A stretch of DNA of 64,000 nt from contig CAZDSF010000004.1 in assembly GCA_964508025.1 (NCBI GenBank), positions 31,566 through 95,565 of the forward strand. The letters are read 5' to 3'. Both the position numbers and the translations under genes were made by a program. This stretch comes from JAAZNO01 sp964508025 (GTDB lineage: Bacteria; Chloroflexota; Anaerolineae; B4-G1; SLSP01). How positions within the stretch are numbered: the stretch's first letter is position 1; each line of letters starts with the position of its first letter. Below, one piece after another: positions 9,966-18,486 of the stretch. The notes under the pieces were generated by a model that had not been told where the DNA came from, searched no databases, and saw nothing but the letters and a program-made list of their open reading frames with translations.

Positions 9966-10481
9966 ATGCGCAATCGATGGCTTGTTACGCTGGCGACGTT
10001 GCTCCTCGCTGTGACCGTGGTGTGGATCACCGATAGCGCGCTGTCCTTGACGCACGCTATGCTCTGGTGCTTTGCCGGCGCGGTGCTGCTGTGGGCTGCG
10101 GGGCTGTTCCGCGCCTGGGCGCCGTGGCTGCTCGCGCCATGCTTGTTGCCCGGCATCTATGCCCTGCTCGTGGGCTGGGTGGACTTGCGGGCGTTGTTCC
10201 CGGCGACGTTGTTGTTGGCGTTGACGTTTGCTTCCGCCCCAGATGGACAGCTTTTCGGGCGCAGCCGACGCCTGGCGGCGCTGCTGGTCTATCTCGTGCT
10301 GGGGGCGGGGGTGGCGTTGGGCGCCATGCCCGCTGCGACATGGCTCGCGGTGCTGGCGCTGCCGCTCGTGTGGCGCGCCGCGCGAACCGCGCAGCCCGGA
10401 GCCGATGGGCGCACGTTGGCTTATGCGAACACACTCCTGTTGTTATGGATAGGCTATCTCGTTCACGGCATCGTGCGTTGA
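9966..10481 (+). CDS. hydrophobic membrane protein, unknown function
   Basis: About 171 residues from ATG 9966 (a TTG at 9939 is an alternative). I do not recognise the family. Five or so hydrophobic segments are seen: LVTLATLLLAVTVVWI, AMLWCFAGAVLLWAAGLF, LFPATLLLALTFA, LAALLVYLVLGAGVALG and a C-terminal LLLLWIGYLVHGI. It starts 33 nt after the peptidase-like lipoprotein gene and is probably cotranscribed. No catalytic motif is visible. Confidence 0.55.
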   Translation: MRNRWLVTLATLLLAVTVVWITDSALSLTHAMLWCFAGAVLLWAAGLFRAWAPWLLAPCLLPGIYALLVGWVDLRALFPATLLLALTFASAPDGQLFGRSRRLAALLVYLVLGAGVALGAMPAATWLAVLALPLVWRAARTAQPGADGRTLAYANTLLLLWIGYLVHGIVR

Positions 10482-10581
10482 TCTTGTGATTCACCGGGCC
10501 TTTGGCGCACCAATGAGAACGGCGCCCTTCAGTTCGCGGTACGCTTGCTGCGAGCAGGATTCGCTATTTTAAGGGATGATT

Positions 10582-11874
10582 ATGGACGTTGCGAAGCTGG
10601 AACAGGATTTGCGCGCTTATCGCCCTAATGGCGCGACTGCGTTGCCCTCGAATTTCGTCTGGCCGCGCTACGATGGGCTATCCGTGGCAAATTTGGCGGC
10701 GACAGCGGCGCAGGCTCTCGGCGTTTCTTTGCCCGGCGCGTTGCCGCCGCTCCGTCGCGATCTGTTAGGCGATTTGCTGGATGGCGTTGAGCGCGTGGTG
10801 TTGGTGGTGCTCGACGCGCTGGGCTGGGAGCAGCTGCAATGGGTATTGGCGCGCTATCCCGATACGGGCTTCTCGCGGTTGGCGCGGCAGGGAAGGCTAT
10901 TGCCGATCACCACGACTTTCCTTTCCACTACCAACAGCGTGCTCAACACGATTTCGACAGGCCGCTCATCATTGGAGCACGGTTTGTTGGCGTATGAGCT
11001 CTATCTGCGCGAGTGGCTGATGGCGGTGGAGGCGATCTCATTTTCCACGGTCAATGCGCCTTTTGCGGGATTGTTGGCGGGATGGGGTTTTGAAGGGGAG
11101 AAATTCATTCCTGTGCCCACAGCTGCGCAGGCGCTCAAAGCGGCGGGTGTGTCCACCTATGCGGTGACGGCGCGTCCGCTCATCGGTTCGCCGCTCTCAC
11201 AGATGCAACATCGCGGCGTGGAGCAGATTCACGGCTACGGCTTCGCTTCTGAGTTCTGGTTGCTGTTGGGGCGCGTGCTGCACGAGCATCGCGGGCAGCG
11301 CTTTCTGTTGAGCGGCTATTGGAGCGGTGTGGATGGCCTGGCGCATCACTACGGGCCGCTGGATCAGACCGGCGAGTTGGAGATTCGCTCTATCGGGCAG
11401 TTGTTGGAAGCGGGCCTGTTGGAGGGGCTGGCGGCGGCGGAGCGTCGTGGGACGTTATTGTTGCTGACGGCGGATCACGGGCAGATCACGACGCCGCCGC
11501 GCGCCGCTGTGCTCTGGCAGAATCACTCCGAGCTGCACGAGGCGCTGTTCATGCCGCCGGTGGGTGAGAATCGGGTGCCGTTTTTCTATGTGCGACCGGG
11601 GCAGTACACCCGCGCGTGGAACTACTTGCATGAGCATCTGTCGCGGCAGTTCGTCTTCTTCTCGCGGCAGGCGCTCATCGAGAGCGGGCTGTTGGGGACA
11701 GGTGTACCGCATCCGGAATTGCCGCATCGTCTCGGCGACATCATCGGCATTGCGCGAGAGGATGCATACCTGGTGCGCGATCCGGCGCTGGTGCAAAAGC
11801 TGCGCGGTCGGCATGGCGGGCTGGATGCCAGCGAGATGCTTGTGCCGTTGTTGGCGGCGCGCTTGGATGCATGA
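10582..11874 (+). CDS. alkaline phosphatase superfamily / type I phosphodiesterase-nucleotide pyrophosphatase-like protein
   Basis: About 430 residues in the alkaline phosphatase superfamily (PF01663-like). Metal- and substrate-binding positions can be followed in order: VVLDALGW (Asp), TTTFLSTTNSVLNTISTGRS (Thr nucleophile region), YWSGVDGLAHHYGP (Asp and His), LLTADHGQI (Asp-His), and RHGGLDASEMLVPL near the C-terminus (His). There is no signal peptide, so it looks cytoplasmic. ATG 10582 is preferred over 10576 since AAGGG lies six nt before it. The substrate cannot be told from the sequence. Followed after 31 nt by a homoserine dehydrogenase-like gene. Confidence 0.8.
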   Translation: MDVAKLEQDLRAYRPNGATALPSNFVWPRYDGLSVANLAATAAQALGVSLPGALPPLRRDLLGDLLDGVERVVLVVLDALGWEQLQWVLARYPDTGFSRLARQGRLLPITTTFLSTTNSVLNTISTGRSSLEHGLLAYELYLREWLMAVEAISFSTVNAPFAGLLAGWGFEGEKFIPVPTAAQALKAAGVSTYAVTARPLIGSPLSQMQHRGVEQIHGYGFASEFWLLLGRVLHEHRGQRFLLSGYWSGVDGLAHHYGPLDQTGELEIRSIGQLLEAGLLEGLAAAERRGTLLLLTADHGQITTPPRAAVLWQNHSELHEALFMPPVGENRVPFFYVRPGQYTRAWNYLHEHLSRQFVFFSRQALIESGLLGTGVPHPELPHRLGDIIGIAREDAYLVRDPALVQKLRGRHGGLDASEMLVPLLAARLDA

Positions 11875-11905
11875 TCGAAGCGATACTCTGAACAAGGAGC
11901 TGCAC

Positions 11906-12946
11906 ATGCGTGATATTCGTTTTGTGCTGGTTGGCCTCGGCAATTTGGGGCGGCGTTTTTGTGAACTGTTGGCGGAAAAAGATCCGCTGTTGCGCGCGCG
12001 TTATGGATTGGCTCTGCGCCTGGTCGGCGCCGCTGACAGCCGTGGCGCGGCCTACGCGGCTGAAGGGCTGGATCTGGCGCTGGCAGCGCAGCTCAAACGT
12101 GAGGGGCGCAGCATCGCCGACTATCCCGGCGTGGGCCATCCTGGCGAGACGGCGCTGGCGCTGGTCGCTGCCGCCGAAGCGGATTTGTTGTTGGAAGCCT
12201 CGCCGGTCAATCTGGCGCAGGGCGCAGAGCCGGGTCTGAGTTGCATTCGGACGGCGCTGCGCAAAGGAATGCACGTTTCCACGCCGAACAAAGGCCCGCT
12301 GGTTGTTGCCTTTCAGGAACTGCACGCGCTGGCGGCGCAGCACGGTGTGAAGTTGCGCTTCGATGGTACCGTCGCGGGCGGGCTGCCGGCGATCAACATC
12401 GGGCAACGTGAATTGCGCGGCGCGGCTATCACCCGCCTCGAGGCGGTGCCGAACCTGGTCACAGGGTATGTGATGGATTTGTTGACCGAAGGGGTGTCTT
12501 GGGAGGCGGCGCTCGCCCAGGCGCGCGCCGAAGGAGTCCTCGAAGCCGATGCGGCGTGGGATCTCGACGGCTGGGATGCTGCCGCCAAGCTCGTCATTTT
12601 GACCCAGGCCGTTCTCGGCTATCCGGCGCGGCTGGAGGACGTGCATCGCATTGGCGTATCGGCGGTGGCGGTGACGGAGCTGCAAGCGGCGCGGAAGCGC
12701 GGCGCGCGTTATCGGCTCCTGGCTATCGCCGAGCGGCGTGATGGCGGCGACTGCCGCCTCTCCGTGACGCCGGTGCCGTTGCGTGCGGAGCATCCGTTGG
12801 GGAATCTGGGCCGCAAGCAGATGGGCGTGGTCTACCATACGGATATCTTCGGCAGCGTCACTGCGATTATCGAAGAGTTGACGCCCGTGCCCTCGGCGGC
12901 CTCGATGTTGCGCGATATTCTCGATATCTATGCGCCCTCAAATTGA
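11906..12946 (+). CDS. homoserine dehydrogenase family protein
   Basis: 346 residues; NAD(P)-dependent reduction of aspartate semialdehyde to homoserine for Thr/Met synthesis is the family reaction. The Rossmann motif is VGLGNLGRRF at residues 8-17. The catalytic Lys is in HVSTPNKGPLVV, and the substrate domain shows GTVAGGLPAINIGQREL and DLDGWDAAAKLVIL, as in homoserine dehydrogenases. There is no C-terminal ACT domain, so no built-in threonine feedback site. Start ATG 11906 has AAGGAG nine nt upstream; a longer open frame to 11564 is an overlap with the previous gene. Since the neighbours are not amino-acid genes, use in another pathway cannot be excluded. Confidence 0.85.
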   Translation: MRDIRFVLVGLGNLGRRFCELLAEKDPLLRARYGLALRLVGAADSRGAAYAAEGLDLALAAQLKREGRSIADYPGVGHPGETALALVAAAEADLLLEASPVNLAQGAEPGLSCIRTALRKGMHVSTPNKGPLVVAFQELHALAAQHGVKLRFDGTVAGGLPAINIGQRELRGAAITRLEAVPNLVTGYVMDLLTEGVSWEAALAQARAEGVLEADAAWDLDGWDAAAKLVILTQAVLGYPARLEDVHRIGVSAVAVTELQAARKRGARYRLLAIAERRDGGDCRLSVTPVPLRAEHPLGNLGRKQMGVVYHTDIFGSVTAIIEELTPVPSAASMLRDILDIYAPSN

Positions 12947-12987
12947 TTTTCATCCAGGGGCTTAGGGCGGTATTGGGAGGCGTTTAC

Positions 12988-13536
12988 ATGCGGCCAGGGT
13001 GGCTGGTGGTGTGGTTATTGATTTTGGCGACGGCCTGTCGGTCCCCGGAGGTTGTCGCCCCTGTAGACGAACAGGAGGGAACCATGGGATTTACATTGAC
13101 GAGTACGGCATTTGCACACGGCGAGGCGATTCCAAAGTTGTACACCTGTGATGGCAAGGATCTCTCTCCGCCTCTGGCATGGAGCGGCGCGCCTGCCGGA
13201 ACGCGCAGTTTTGTGCTCATTTGTGATGATCCCGACGCGCCGGTGGGCGTTTGGGATCACTGGTTGCTGTTCAACATCCCGGCGACGGTGGATGGGTTGC
13301 CGGAAGGCGTGGCGGAACGCACTGATGGCAGCCTGTATGGCAAGAATAGCTGGCGGCGACAGGATTACGGCGGGCCTTGTCCGCCTGGCGGCGTGCATCG
13401 CTACTTCTTCAAGCTCTATGCGCTGGATACGACGCTGAGTCTCCGCGCGGGCGCTTCCAAGCGGGATATCGAGCGCGCGATGGAGGGCCACATCCTGGCT
13501 CGCGCCGAGCTGGTGGGGACTTACACGCGCCGTTGA
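12988..13536 (+). CDS. YbhB/YbcL (PEBP) family protein with optional lipoprotein leader
   Basis: A phosphatidylethanolamine-binding-protein-like (Raf kinase inhibitor-like) protein. The conserved blocks are SPPLAWSGAP, LICDDPDAPVGVWDHWLLFN (ligand pocket Asp-Pro-Asp and His), YGGPCPPGGVHRYFFKLYAL (GxHRY). From ATG 12988 (GGGAGG seven nt upstream) the 182-residue product has a signal sequence ending LATAC. A second start, ATG 13084, has an even better AGGAGG at 13073-13078 and gives a 150-residue protein without the leader, close to the usual cytoplasmic length. Both forms may be made (see findings). Ligand unknown. Confidence 0.85.
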   Translation: MRPGWLVVWLLILATACRSPEVVAPVDEQEGTMGFTLTSTAFAHGEAIPKLYTCDGKDLSPPLAWSGAPAGTRSFVLICDDPDAPVGVWDHWLLFNIPATVDGLPEGVAERTDGSLYGKNSWRRQDYGGPCPPGGVHRYFFKLYALDTTLSLRAGASKRDIERAMEGHILARAELVGTYTRR

Positions 13537-13566
13537 GCCGTCCATACTTTCCGAAGGCGTGTTGCG

Positions 13567-13601
13567 GTTTTCTTTTTCATCCTTCCGCCTTCATCCTTCA
13601 T
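13567..13601 (+). repeat. leader repeat, family 1 (35 bp), copy upstream of aldo/keto reductase
   Basis: This 35-base pyrimidine-rich segment (starting GTTTTCTTTTTCATCC) is identical, base for base, to 61926-61960. Each copy lies just upstream of the ribosome-binding site of an unrelated plus-strand gene. A related word order occurs at 50061-50086 in the leader of the small minus-strand gene ending at 50038. Confidence 0.75.
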
Positions 13602-13624
13602 AATTTTCAGAGGAGGCTAAGACA

Positions 13625-14581
13625 ATGAAGTATCGTAATTTGGGACGTTCGAGTTTGAAAGTGAGCGCTATCTCCTTGGGGGCGTGGCTCACCTTTGGCG
13701 GCACCGAGGATATCGAAATGACCCGCGCCTGCGTCAAAACCGCTGTCGAGCAGGGGGTCAATTTTCTCGATTTGGCGGATGTGTATGCAGGCGGTGAAGC
13801 CGAGCGTGTTGTCGGGAAGGCCATTCACGACTTGGGATTGCCCCGGCATCACCTGGTCATCAGCAGCAAGGCTTTCTGGCCCATGAGCGGCGATGTCAAC
13901 GACCGGGGACTCAGCCGCAAGCATCTCATGGAATCGGTCGAAGGCTCGCTGCGGCGCCTTGGCACCGATTACCTGGATCTCTACTTCTGCCATCGCTTCG
14001 ATCCAGAGACGCCGCTCGATGAAGTTGTGCGCGCGATGGATGATCTGGTACACCAGGGCAAGATTCTGTACTGGGGTACCAGTGTGTGGACTGCGGCGCA
14101 GATCGAGGCGGCGGTGGGGACGGCGTTCCGCTTCAATGCGTATTTACCGCAGGTGGAGCAGCCGCGTTACAATATGCTTGATCGCCATATCGAGCCGGAG
14201 ATTCTGCCCACGGCGGTGAAGAATGGCATGGGGGTGGTGGTCTTCAGCCCGCTGGCGCAGGGGTTGCTTACCGGCAAGTACAATGAGGGCATTCCGGCAG
14301 GCACGCGCGGGGCCGATAGTCGCTGGCTTGAGGGCGATCTGACAGAGAGCAATCTCAGCAAGGTGCGCCAGCTTAGCGCGTTGGCGGAGCAGCTGGGAAT
14401 CACCATGGCGCAACTCGCGTTGGCGTGGGTGCTGCGCCGCCCCGAAATCAGTTCTGCGATTACCGGCGCGACCAAACCCCAGCACGTGCTGAGCAACGTT
14501 GCCGCTGCCGGCATCACATTGGCTTCTGATGTGCTGACAGAGATCGAGTTGATTCTGGAAAACGATCCTCTACGCCGCTAA
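13625..14581 (+). CDS. aldo/keto reductase (Kv-beta-like subgroup)
   Basis: A 318-residue NADPH-dependent aldo/keto reductase, (beta/alpha)8 barrel. The catalytic tetrad is recognisable: Asp and Tyr in FLDLADVYAGGEAE, Lys in LVISSKAFWP, His in DLYFCHRFDPETP. The C-terminal cofactor site (SSAITGATKPQHVLSN) is present. The sequence most resembles the Kv-channel beta-subunit/YghZ group. Start ATG 13625 has AGGAGG nine nt upstream. Its leader holds a 35-bp repeat shared with the polyferredoxin gene. Substrate not predictable. A second, different aldo/keto reductase is at 37297. Confidence 0.92.
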   Translation: MKYRNLGRSSLKVSAISLGAWLTFGGTEDIEMTRACVKTAVEQGVNFLDLADVYAGGEAERVVGKAIHDLGLPRHHLVISSKAFWPMSGDVNDRGLSRKHLMESVEGSLRRLGTDYLDLYFCHRFDPETPLDEVVRAMDDLVHQGKILYWGTSVWTAAQIEAAVGTAFRFNAYLPQVEQPRYNMLDRHIEPEILPTAVKNGMGVVVFSPLAQGLLTGKYNEGIPAGTRGADSRWLEGDLTESNLSKVRQLSALAEQLGITMAQLALAWVLRRPEISSAITGATKPQHVLSNVAAAGITLASDVLTEIELILENDPLRR

Positions 14582-14610
14582 CGCGATGCTTTGAGGGCGC
14601 GCCCTGTCCG

Positions 14611-14639
14611 CTGGACGCGGCGCGCTCTCGGCGTATAAT
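14611..14639 (+). promoter_or_regulatory. promoter of the 14648 gene (leaderless type)
   Basis: TATAAT at 14634-14639 with a weak -35 (CTGGAC, 14611-14616) at 17-nt spacing. The ATG at 14648 is eight bases after the -10 box and has no Shine-Dalgarno sequence, so a leaderless or nearly leaderless transcript is likely. Confidence 0.45.
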
Positions 14640-14647
14640 GGGCGTGG

Positions 14648-15784
14648 ATGAAAAAGCCGGCATATCGTCATGGGTTTCGGTTGGGCATCGCGCTGCTGCT
14701 GGTCGGCGGCGCGTTGTTGCTGTTAGGCGCTTACTTCGAGGCGTTGGAGCGCGGCTCTGCGGAGATGACGCTCGGCGCGCCGCCGCTCGGCGCTGGGATG
14801 GCGGTCGCTAACAGCGCGCCGTCGCCGTCGCCCACCTTGGACCTGGCTGCGACACCGGTTGTTGACGCGCCGATTCCTGTGGAGATCACCACTCCGACTG
14901 CGACGCTTGTAGACGCCCTTGAAGACGCGGCGCCGCCGCCATCCGAGGACATCTCCTGCTATCCTTCGCCCACTATGGCGCGGCGACTGTGCGCGGGCGG
15001 CTGGCCCGTGGAACGCTTTTCACCGCTCGATGGCCGCCTGCTTGTGGGGTTGTATGGCACGCCGATGGGGCGTGGACTGGGCATTCTGGGCACGGTCTCG
15101 CCGACGAAGACTGTGGCTTTGGCTCTTGAGCAGGCGGCAGCGTACCAGACCTTGCTTACCGATACGCGCGTCGTGCCTTTCTTCCACATGGTCACGACCA
15201 TTGCCGATCCTTATCCTGGCGAGGATGGCGATTACAATCACCGTGTGGTGACGCCGACCATACAGCTATGGATTGATGTGGCGCGAGCGCATGGGTTGCT
15301 ATCGGTGCTGGATATTCAGCCTGCCCACAGCCCTTTGCCTGTAGAGTTGGCGTATCTGGAACCGTTTTTGCATCAGCGCGGGGTGCATCTTGCTGTGGAT
15401 CCAGAGTTCATGATGTTGCCGGGCGCGATTCCAGGGCAGCGCATCGGCGTGATGGATGGCGATAGCGTCAATCTGGTGCAGGCGTGGCTCTCGGAGCGCG
15501 CCTGGGAAGCAGGCGAACGCAAGTTGCTCATCATTCATCAGTTCGATGATCGTATGTTCGTCGGGAAAGATCGCATTCAATCTTTTCCTTTCGTAGAGCT
15601 GATCTGGGACGCCGATGGTTTTGGCGGGCCTTGGGCTAAGGTGGCTGATTATCTTCAGTACGCGCAGGAGCCGGGCTTTGAGCATGGCGGTTTCAAATTG
15701 TTTTACGATTACGACACGCCGCTGATGACGCCGGCTGAAGTGCTGCGCTTACGTCCGCGACCGGTCTTTGTCGTGTACCAATAG
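14648..15784 (+). CDS. membrane-anchored extracytoplasmic protein, unknown function
   Basis: 378 residues, not recognised. An N-terminal basic stretch and hydrophobic segment (LGIALLLVGGALLLLGAYF, about 12-30) form a signal anchor, then a low-complexity Pro/Thr/Ala linker to about residue 95. The remaining 280 residues form one domain with blocks LVGLYGTPMGRGLGILG, VVPFFHMVTTIADPYPGEDG, LLSVLDIQPAHS, GVHLAVDPEFMML and FKLFYDYDTPLMTP. Regular strand-helix alternation with acidic residues at strand ends suggests a TIM-barrel, possibly a glycosidase- or esterase-like fold; that is inference. It has a TATAAT box eight bases upstream of the ATG and no ribosome-binding site. Confidence 0.6.
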   Translation: MKKPAYRHGFRLGIALLLVGGALLLLGAYFEALERGSAEMTLGAPPLGAGMAVANSAPSPSPTLDLAATPVVDAPIPVEITTPTATLVDALEDAAPPPSEDISCYPSPTMARRLCAGGWPVERFSPLDGRLLVGLYGTPMGRGLGILGTVSPTKTVALALEQAAAYQTLLTDTRVVPFFHMVTTIADPYPGEDGDYNHRVVTPTIQLWIDVARAHGLLSVLDIQPAHSPLPVELAYLEPFLHQRGVHLAVDPEFMMLPGAIPGQRIGVMDGDSVNLVQAWLSERAWEAGERKLLIIHQFDDRMFVGKDRIQSFPFVELIWDADGFGGPWAKVADYLQYAQEPGFEHGGFKLFYDYDTPLMTPAEVLRLRPRPVFVVYQ

Positions 15785-15802
15785 GGCGGAAGGGGTAGCT
15801 GC

Positions 15803-16105
15803 ATGAACAAGCAATTTGAAGCCGTTTACGCGGCAGTGCGGCAGATTCCGGCAGGCAAAGTGGCGACCTACGGCCAGATCGCTCGCTGGTTGGGGTGGGA
15901 GCGCGGCGCGCGCACGGTGGGCTGGGCTTTGCGTTCTGCGCCGCCTGGCGTGCCGTGGCATCGTGTGGTCAATGGCCGCGGCGCGATCAGTATCCTGGAA
16001 GGCGCGGAGCAGCGTTTGCGTCTGGAAGCCGAGGGCGTGCATTTCGACGCTCTGGAACGCATTGATCTGCGCGTGTACGGCTTTTCGGGGCCGGTTGTGT
16101 TATGA
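15803..16105 (+). CDS. alkyltransferase-like protein (ATL), catalytic Cys replaced by Trp
   Basis: A 100-residue protein of the O6-alkylguanine-DNA alkyltransferase (MGMT) DNA-binding family. The methyltransferase active site PCHRV reads PWHRV here (W52), so it cannot accept the alkyl group. Y23 (TYGQIA) and R37 (GARTVG), which flip and replace the damaged base, are kept. ATL proteins of this kind (e.g. E. coli YbaZ, which also has Trp) bind O6-alkylguanine and hand it to nucleotide excision repair. Start ATG 15803 has GGAAGGGG upstream. Preceded closely by the unknown anchored protein and followed by a methyltransferase gene. Confidence 0.9.
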   Translation: MNKQFEAVYAAVRQIPAGKVATYGQIARWLGWERGARTVGWALRSAPPGVPWHRVVNGRGAISILEGAEQRLRLEAEGVHFDALERIDLRVYGFSGPVVL

Positions 16106-16159
16106 ATGATTGCGCCTTTTTCGTTCGCGTAGTCAGAAAACCCACTTGAGGTAAATGGT

Positions 16160-17005
16160 ATGGAGTTACTTGATATCGTCAATCGTGTTGCCGTGCCCGA
16201 TGCCTGGGCCGAAGGGGATAATATCCCGTGGCATGAGCCTGGGTTCAGTGAGCGGATGCTGCTCGAACATCTTTCCCAGGATCATGATGGGGCAAGCCGG
16301 CGTTATGCCATTATTGACGAGCACATCTTGTGGCTGCACCGCGCCGTGCTCGGCGCTCAGCCGACGAAAATCCTGGACCTGGGCTGCGGCCCGGGGTTCT
16401 ATTCGATGCGGCTGGCGCGTTTGGGACATACCTGCGTGGGGATTGATTATTCTCCGGCTTCGGTTGCCTATGCGCGTGAACTCGCCGCCTCGGAAGGGCT
16501 TGCCTGCACGTTTGTCGAATCCGACATTCGCGCTGCGGATTATGGGGATGGCTACGGCTTGATTATGCTGATTTTCGGTGAATTCAACATCTTCAAACCG
16601 GCGGATGCGCGTCTGATTCTCAACAAAGCGCGCGCAGCATTGGCCCCGGATGGGATTCTGGTGCTCGAGCCGCATACTTTTGCTGCGGTGGAAGGATTCC
16701 AGAATGAGCGCCGGTTCTGGTACAGTTCGCATGGAGAGTTGTTTTCTGCCGCGCCGCATCTGGTGCTCACGGAGAGCTTCTGGGATCCAGGCGAGCGCAC
16801 CGCAACGCGCCGTTTCTTTGTGGTGGATGCGGCTTCTGGAGCAGTGGAGCGCTATGCACAAAGTTTCCAGGCGTACACCGAGGAGGAGTATCGCGCGGTG
16901 TTGGCGGAATGCGGCTTTACCCAGAGCGCCTTTTTCCCGTCGCTTGGCGGCAAGCCTATCGCCGGACAGGAGGATTACTGCGCTATCATCGCGCGCCCAG
17001 GTTAG
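16160..17005 (+). CDS. class I SAM-dependent methyltransferase
   Basis: 281 residues with a Rossmann methyltransferase core. Motif I is ILDLGCGPGFYSMRLARLGH (residues about 72-91), motif II is CVGIDYSPASVAYAREL (acidic SAM-ribose ligand), and later EFNIFKPADARLILNKARAA and DGILVLEPHTF. An N-terminal helical region of about 60 residues precedes the core, and a beta-rich C-terminal extension with FVVDAASGAVERYAQSFQAY follows. Substrate cannot be inferred; the closest general type is small-molecule methyltransferases. GAGG occurs ten nt before ATG 16160. Confidence 0.85.
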   Translation: MELLDIVNRVAVPDAWAEGDNIPWHEPGFSERMLLEHLSQDHDGASRRYAIIDEHILWLHRAVLGAQPTKILDLGCGPGFYSMRLARLGHTCVGIDYSPASVAYARELAASEGLACTFVESDIRAADYGDGYGLIMLIFGEFNIFKPADARLILNKARAALAPDGILVLEPHTFAAVEGFQNERRFWYSSHGELFSAAPHLVLTESFWDPGERTATRRFFVVDAASGAVERYAQSFQAYTEEEYRAVLAECGFTQSAFFPSLGGKPIAGQEDYCAIIARPG

Positions 17006-17093
17006 GCTCGCTATTTCTGGGGCACTTCTTCTGAAAGTGTGATAAAATAGATTACAATATGTTTAATGCGACTACAGAAGAAAGGTGACAGCG

Positions 17094-18434
17094 ATGCGAG
17101 GTTTCAAATTGGGTGTACTGGGCTTGGGGTTCTTGTTGTTCCTGGCGGCATGTAGCGACCTCAATGCTCCCACGCTGACGCCAGCGTCGGTGTTACCGCC
17201 GACGGCGACGGCAACGCCGATGCAGCCTACGGTCACGACCGGCGCTGAGACCACTGCCGGCGTGGTGCTGATGGGGTTCACCGACGAGGGTCATGCGTTT
17301 CACGGCGCGCTGGATGCGCCGGTGGTGATCGAAGAGTTTTCCAGCTATCAGTGCCCTTTCTGTGCGCGCTATATTGCGCAGACGTATCCTTCCCTTGTGA
17401 GCCGCTATGTGCTCACCGGCAAAGTGCGTTATGTTTTCCGCGATTTCCCGCTTGCCGGGCAACTGCAATCGCAGCCGGCTGCTGAGGCTGTGAATTGCGC
17501 CGGTCAGGTTGGGGGCGCTGCCGCGTTTTGGGGGATGCATGATGTGATCTTCCGCGAGCAACAGACGTGGGCGCGGGCCAGCGACGCTAGTGCGCTTTTC
17601 CGTGTCTATGCGGAAGAACTCGATCTTGACCCCCAAGCTTTTGCCTCCTGTGTCGCTTCTCGTGAGACGCGCGCGAAGGTAGAGGCCGATGCGGCGGAGG
17701 GCGCCCGGCGCGGCGTCAGCGGAACGCCGACTTTCTTCATCAATGGGCAACGTCTTGTTGGCGCGCAGCCGCTCGAAGCCTTCACCGAGGCGATTGAGCA
17801 GGCGCTCAGCGGCACTGTTATGGCGCAGCCGACGCCTCAGACTTTCCCCACGCCTACACCGGCGCGTATTGCGCCAGCAGAAGCAGCGTTGGCGCTTGGC
17901 TCGCCGGAGGCTCCGGTTGTGTTGGTGGAGTTCAGCGATTACCAATGTCCCTTCTGCGCGCGGCATTTCGCGCAGACGTGGCCCCAAATCAAGGCGAATT
18001 TTGTGGATACAGGCCGTGTGCGGTACATGTTCAAGGATTTCCCGTTGAGCAACATTCATCCGCAAGCGCAAAAAGCGCATGAAGCAGCCCGTTGCGCGGG
18101 TGAGCAGGACGCTTACTGGGAGATGCACGCGCTGTTGTTCGCGGAGCAAGCGGCGTGGAGTGGGCAAAGCGATGCGGTGCAACGCTTCAAAGCTTTTGCT
18201 GCCCAGTTGGGACTCGATACCCGCGCCTTCGACGCCTGTCTGGATGAAGGTCGTTGGGCTGCGGCGGTCGCTGCGGATGTGAACGAGGGCGCGCGTTTGG
18301 GGATGAGTGGCACGCCGGCTTTTTTCATCAACGGCTATCCGGTGATTGGCGCACAACCGTATGAGCTCTTCGTCTATGCGATAGAGCTGGCGGAGCAGGG
18401 TAAGCTGGGAGACGCCTACCGTCCGCGCGAGTGA
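17094..18434 (+). CDS. lipoprotein with two tandem DsbA-type thioredoxin domains
   Basis: A 446-residue predicted lipoprotein: signal peptide with lipobox LAAC (C20), Thr/Pro-rich linker to about residue 60, then two complete DsbA/thioredoxin_4 domains separated by a short Pro/Thr linker. Each domain has its own redox pair in a CPFC motif (C87/C90 and C285/C288) and its own cis-Pro loop (GVSGTPTFFING, GMSGTPAFFING). The halves are clearly an internal duplication. The role is presumably oxidative or isomerase thiol chemistry outside the membrane; no DsbB/VKOR partner is in this window. ATG 17094 is preferred to GTG 17085 from AAAGG spacing. Confidence 0.9.
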   Translation: MRGFKLGVLGLGFLLFLAACSDLNAPTLTPASVLPPTATATPMQPTVTTGAETTAGVVLMGFTDEGHAFHGALDAPVVIEEFSSYQCPFCARYIAQTYPSLVSRYVLTGKVRYVFRDFPLAGQLQSQPAAEAVNCAGQVGGAAAFWGMHDVIFREQQTWARASDASALFRVYAEELDLDPQAFASCVASRETRAKVEADAAEGARRGVSGTPTFFINGQRLVGAQPLEAFTEAIEQALSGTVMAQPTPQTFPTPTPARIAPAEAALALGSPEAPVVLVEFSDYQCPFCARHFAQTWPQIKANFVDTGRVRYMFKDFPLSNIHPQAQKAHEAARCAGEQDAYWEMHALLFAEQAAWSGQSDAVQRFKAFAAQLGLDTRAFDACLDEGRWAAAVAADVNEGARLGMSGTPAFFINGYPVIGAQPYELFVYAIELAEQGKLGDAYRPRE

Positions 18435-18486
18435 TTCCGTCCGGCGTCAGCATTACACTGCACTTCCAGGCGCAAGGAGGCGCCCC

